Shown in pieces: positions 41,609-43,448 of a stretch of DNA of 43,448 bases. This DNA comes from Clostridiales bacterium UBA1206 (GTDB lineage Bacteria > Bacillota > Clostridia > Oscillospirales > CAG-382). The stretch's first letter is position 1. Every line of letters starts with the position of its first letter. The translations under genes and the position numbers were made by a program. The notes under the pieces were generated by a model, which worked only from the letters and a program-made list of their open reading frames with translations, made no database searches and was not told where the DNA came from. The stretch spans positions 56,499-99,946 of the forward strand of contig DBXS01000001.1 of assembly GCA_002310055.1 (NCBI GenBank), given 5' to 3'.

Positions 41609-42544
41609 ATGAAAAAAGGAATTATTTCAGTTTTGCTGCTGCTTGTTTTTGCTATATTGTTTTCTTCTTGCTCAAACAGTATGGATGTGACGTCCGGAGA
41701 GCATGCCGAACGTTCCGGAACGGCTGCGGTATCCGAGCTCGACGAAAGCTCAATACCGTCGGAAATAAGCGAGCCGAACGAAAGCTCGACACCCCCGGAA
41801 ACAAGCATGCCGGAAGAAAGCTCAACAGATCCGGCGTCTGTCGAAGAAGAATCGTCTGAAGAAATATCCGAAGAAACGAGTGAAGAAACTTCCGGCGTTC
41901 CCATAGAAATACAAGTTGAGTTTCAACTTGCATACGAGGGGCATTATTATCCGATATTCGGCATTGACGATTTTGACGGATCCAAAACGAGATATTTCGC
42001 AGAATATATGAACTGTGATACGTTGTTGTTCCGTATTTGGCAGAATTGTAAAACTTATAGAAACTCCAGGGATGAGTATAAAGACATATATGAATGGTTG
42101 ACAAGACAAATAATGCCGGGATTCACAGGCGATCCTTTGTGGCTGCCGGTAGAGTATTATCTCATCAGATCAACAGGCATCACTAAAGAAGAGTATGCGT
42201 TTATGTACAGCGAAGAGAATCCCAACAAGGATAAGTTCGTGGGTTATCGACCAAACGCCGAAGAGATCGACATACTGTTTTCGGGCGACTATGATCTTAT
42301 TATGAAAGAGTTGAAAGCGTTTAACGTTTATTACTACGACGGTGCTTTGTACAGGATCGATTACGAATTGGCCGTCCTTTTGAATGAAAACGATCCGATC
42401 CTAGCGGAGATGGCGGAGAAGGGTGAGCTTAAAGCGTTTATAGATTATGCTTTGCCGCTGATAGAAGAATACGCCAGCGGCAACGACGGTGAAATCAGCA
42501 TTAACGTCCTTACGGCACTTAAAAACAAATTCTGGCCGGAATGA
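41609..42544 (+). CDS. Lipoprotein with Ser/Glu/Pro-rich linker
   Basis: 311 residues. A lipoprotein signal with lipobox FSSC precedes a low-complexity linker of Ser, Glu and Pro (about residues 28-100). A globular acidic domain of about 200 residues with no recognised family follows (RYFAEYMNCDTLLFRIWQNC, PLWLPVEYYLIRSTGITKEE). It begins 13 bases after the M23 gene with AAGGAGG, so the two are cotranscribed. It could be an immunity or inhibitor protein for the peptidase, or a substrate-binding surface protein. Neither is visible in the sequence. Confidence 0.82.
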   Translation: MKKGIISVLLLLVFAILFSSCSNSMDVTSGEHAERSGTAAVSELDESSIPSEISEPNESSTPPETSMPEESSTDPASVEEESSEEISEETSEETSGVPIEIQVEFQLAYEGHYYPIFGIDDFDGSKTRYFAEYMNCDTLLFRIWQNCKTYRNSRDEYKDIYEWLTRQIMPGFTGDPLWLPVEYYLIRSTGITKEEYAFMYSEENPNKDKFVGYRPNAEEIDILFSGDYDLIMKELKAFNVYYYDGALYRIDYELAVLLNENDPILAEMAEKGELKAFIDYALPLIEEYASGNDGEISINVLTALKNKFWPE

Positions 42545-42555
42545 TCCTGCAGCGT

Positions 42556-42584
42556 AGCGATATGGGGAATCTCTCCGTATCGCT
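42556..42584 (+). other. 13-bp hairpin after the lipoprotein gene
   Basis: AGCGATATGGGGA (42556-42568) pairs with TCTCCGTATCGCT (42572-42584) allowing two G-U pairs. No T-run follows, so it may be a processing or attenuation structure rather than a terminator. Confidence 0.5.
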
Positions 42585-42626
42585 CGTACATGTGATTTAC
42601 ATTTACACTCGAAAGGAGAGATTAAT

Positions 42627-42719
42627 ATGATAGTATTCATCATTTATATGCTGCTTAGAAATACAAACGGGGATTCTATCCCTTATGTGCGGCCGCCCAC
42701 TGAAGAAGAAATCGTATGA
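42627..42719 (+). CDS. Possible 30-residue peptide
   Basis: MIVFIIYMLLRNTNGDSIPY followed by VRPPTEEEIV. It has GAAAGGAGAG eight bases before the ATG. The first ten residues form a short hydrophobic segment and the end is acidic. It could be a small membrane peptide or a remnant of a larger gene. No family. Confidence 0.45.
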   Translation: MIVFIIYMLLRNTNGDSIPYVRPPTEEEIV

Positions 42720-42752
42720 TCTCCACACAACAATTACAACACATTAATCAAA

Positions 42753-42794
42753 AAAGAAAGGAAAGCAATTATGAAAAGTACAAAGCATCACTTT
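42753..42794 (+). repeat. 42-bp direct repeat, copy 2
   Basis: Exact copy of 39115-39156. The similarity stops right after the eighth codon. Confidence 0.9.
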
Positions 42795-42884
42795 ATGAGG
42801 CTTACCTCAATTTCGCTACGCTCCGCTCCAAAAGGCAAAACACCGCTGAAAAAGGTAAGTGTGAACTCTATTTTCAGCCGGTAA
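42771..42884 (+). pseudogene. Truncated leader of a duplicated secreted-protein gene
   Basis: The duplicated ATG opens a 37-residue frame, MKSTKHHFMRLTSISLRSAP and on, that ends at TAA 42882. Its start is that of the M23 protein's signal peptide, but the hydrophobic core is lost. Downstream, the RHS frame opens in another frame. It looks like a gene beginning left behind after deletion or recombination. Confidence 0.6.
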
Positions 42885-42912
42885 AACAAGCAAGTTTCAC
42901 ACAAGTCGGTAA

Positions 42913-43448
42913 TGCATACGGTTGCCGCATTACCTTCATACAAAAAAGCAACCAATCCAATATGTATACGCCTATACAACCGGCACGCTGCCTTCGACTT
43001 ATCAGGATCATATTTCTTACGGTTACTCCACCGGCGCGTGGGGCGACTTGCTGACTAACTATAACGGCACGACGATCAGTTATGACGCAATAGGCAATCC
43101 CGCAAACTGGCGAAACGGTATAACTGACGTAACGTGGAACGGGAGAGAGCTCAATTCATTTGTCAAAGGAAGCTATACCTATTCGTTCAAGTATAACGCG
43201 GACGGTATCCGTACCGAGCAGACAAAGTGGTACACAGGCTCTTCAATGGCGGAAATATACCATTACGTGTTGGACGGGACAAAGATCGTAAGCGAATACA
43301 AAACGTATTCTACAAACCCGACCCCAAGCAACGTAAAATACTATTTCTACGACGCTGCGGGCAGTATCGCGGGATTTGAATACAACGGCACAACGTATTA
43401 TTTCCAGAAGAACCTGCAGGGGGATATAATCCGTATTTGCAATATCGC
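42913..43448 (+). pseudogene. RHS/YD-repeat protein, 5'-truncated and cut by the window end
   Basis: From 42913 the frame is open to the end. Recognisable RHS core begins near 42961: YVYAYTTGTLPSTYQDH, then GDLLTNYNGTTISYDAIGN, SFKYNADGIRTEQTKW and FYDAAGSIAGFEYNGTTYYF. These are the usual final YD repeats before the polymorphic C-terminal tip. There is no start codon with a ribosome site in this frame, and the sequence before it is unrelated, so the front of the gene is missing here. The variable toxin-like tip would lie right of the window. Confidence 0.72.

Overview
The window reads as chromosomal DNA of an anaerobic, gut-type Clostridia-like member of the Bacillota. The support is strong AAAGGAGG ribosome sites, many TTGACA-N17-TATAAT promoters, RsbV/RsbW/SpoIIE-type partner switching, an agr locus, SipW-like signal peptidases, a dockerin and an Rrf2-controlled methionine/cysteine operon. 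Roughly the first 27 kb is G+C-rich host sequence. The part right of about 32.7 kb is visibly more A+T-rich and looks foreign. No rRNA, tRNA or CRISPR array was seen.

Left part (1-15.5 kb). The C-terminus of pckA ends at 302 and is followed by a 72-bp terminator sequence present twice. Next comes an ECF-type sigma factor (713-1276) overlapping a 1753-residue protein. That protein has a short anti-sigma-like cytoplasmic tail, one membrane helix and a large extracellular alpha-2-macroglobulin-like region with no thioester motif. After a convergent HAD phosphatase, a consensus promoter at 7533-7561 drives eight genes. The first four encode a partner-switching module: a degenerate GHKL protein, a STAS protein, a membrane PP2C/SpoIIE phosphatase and a STAS-kinase-ATPase fusion. 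The last four encode a PHP phosphoesterase, a YdcF-like membrane protein, a VanX-like dipeptidase and an alpha/beta hydrolase. A convergent MATE transporter carrying its own C-terminal GHKL domain lies next door and may belong to the same signalling world.

Middle part (17.5-27.6 kb). This holds a frameshifted phosphatase lipoprotein, a secreted dockerin protein, and a signal peptidase / sortase-substrate / signal peptidase operon. A 370-bp element of many small hairpins bounded by 13-bp inverted repeats follows. Beyond it is the operon metY-cysK-metA-small gene. Upstream lies an Rrf2 regulator with three IscR-like cysteines. AACCTA half-sites overlap the -35 boxes of both the operon and the regulator.

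Right part (27.7-43.4 kb). A mobilizable or conjugative element begins with a large serine recombinase next to the rrf2 promoter. It continues with a ParB-like protein, relaxase, MobC, a candidate oriT and an XRE-TPR regulator with a multi-half-site operator. An agr quorum-sensing locus follows. Its 43-residue AgrD lies within a stretch that also overlaps the end of agrB, and it has serine where the ring cysteine is expected. Divergent to it are a small protein, a large secreted M23 metallopeptidase-domain protein and a lipoprotein. The window ends in an RHS remnant preceded by a 42-bp exact copy of the M23 gene's translation start. The right boundary of the integrated element is not visible.
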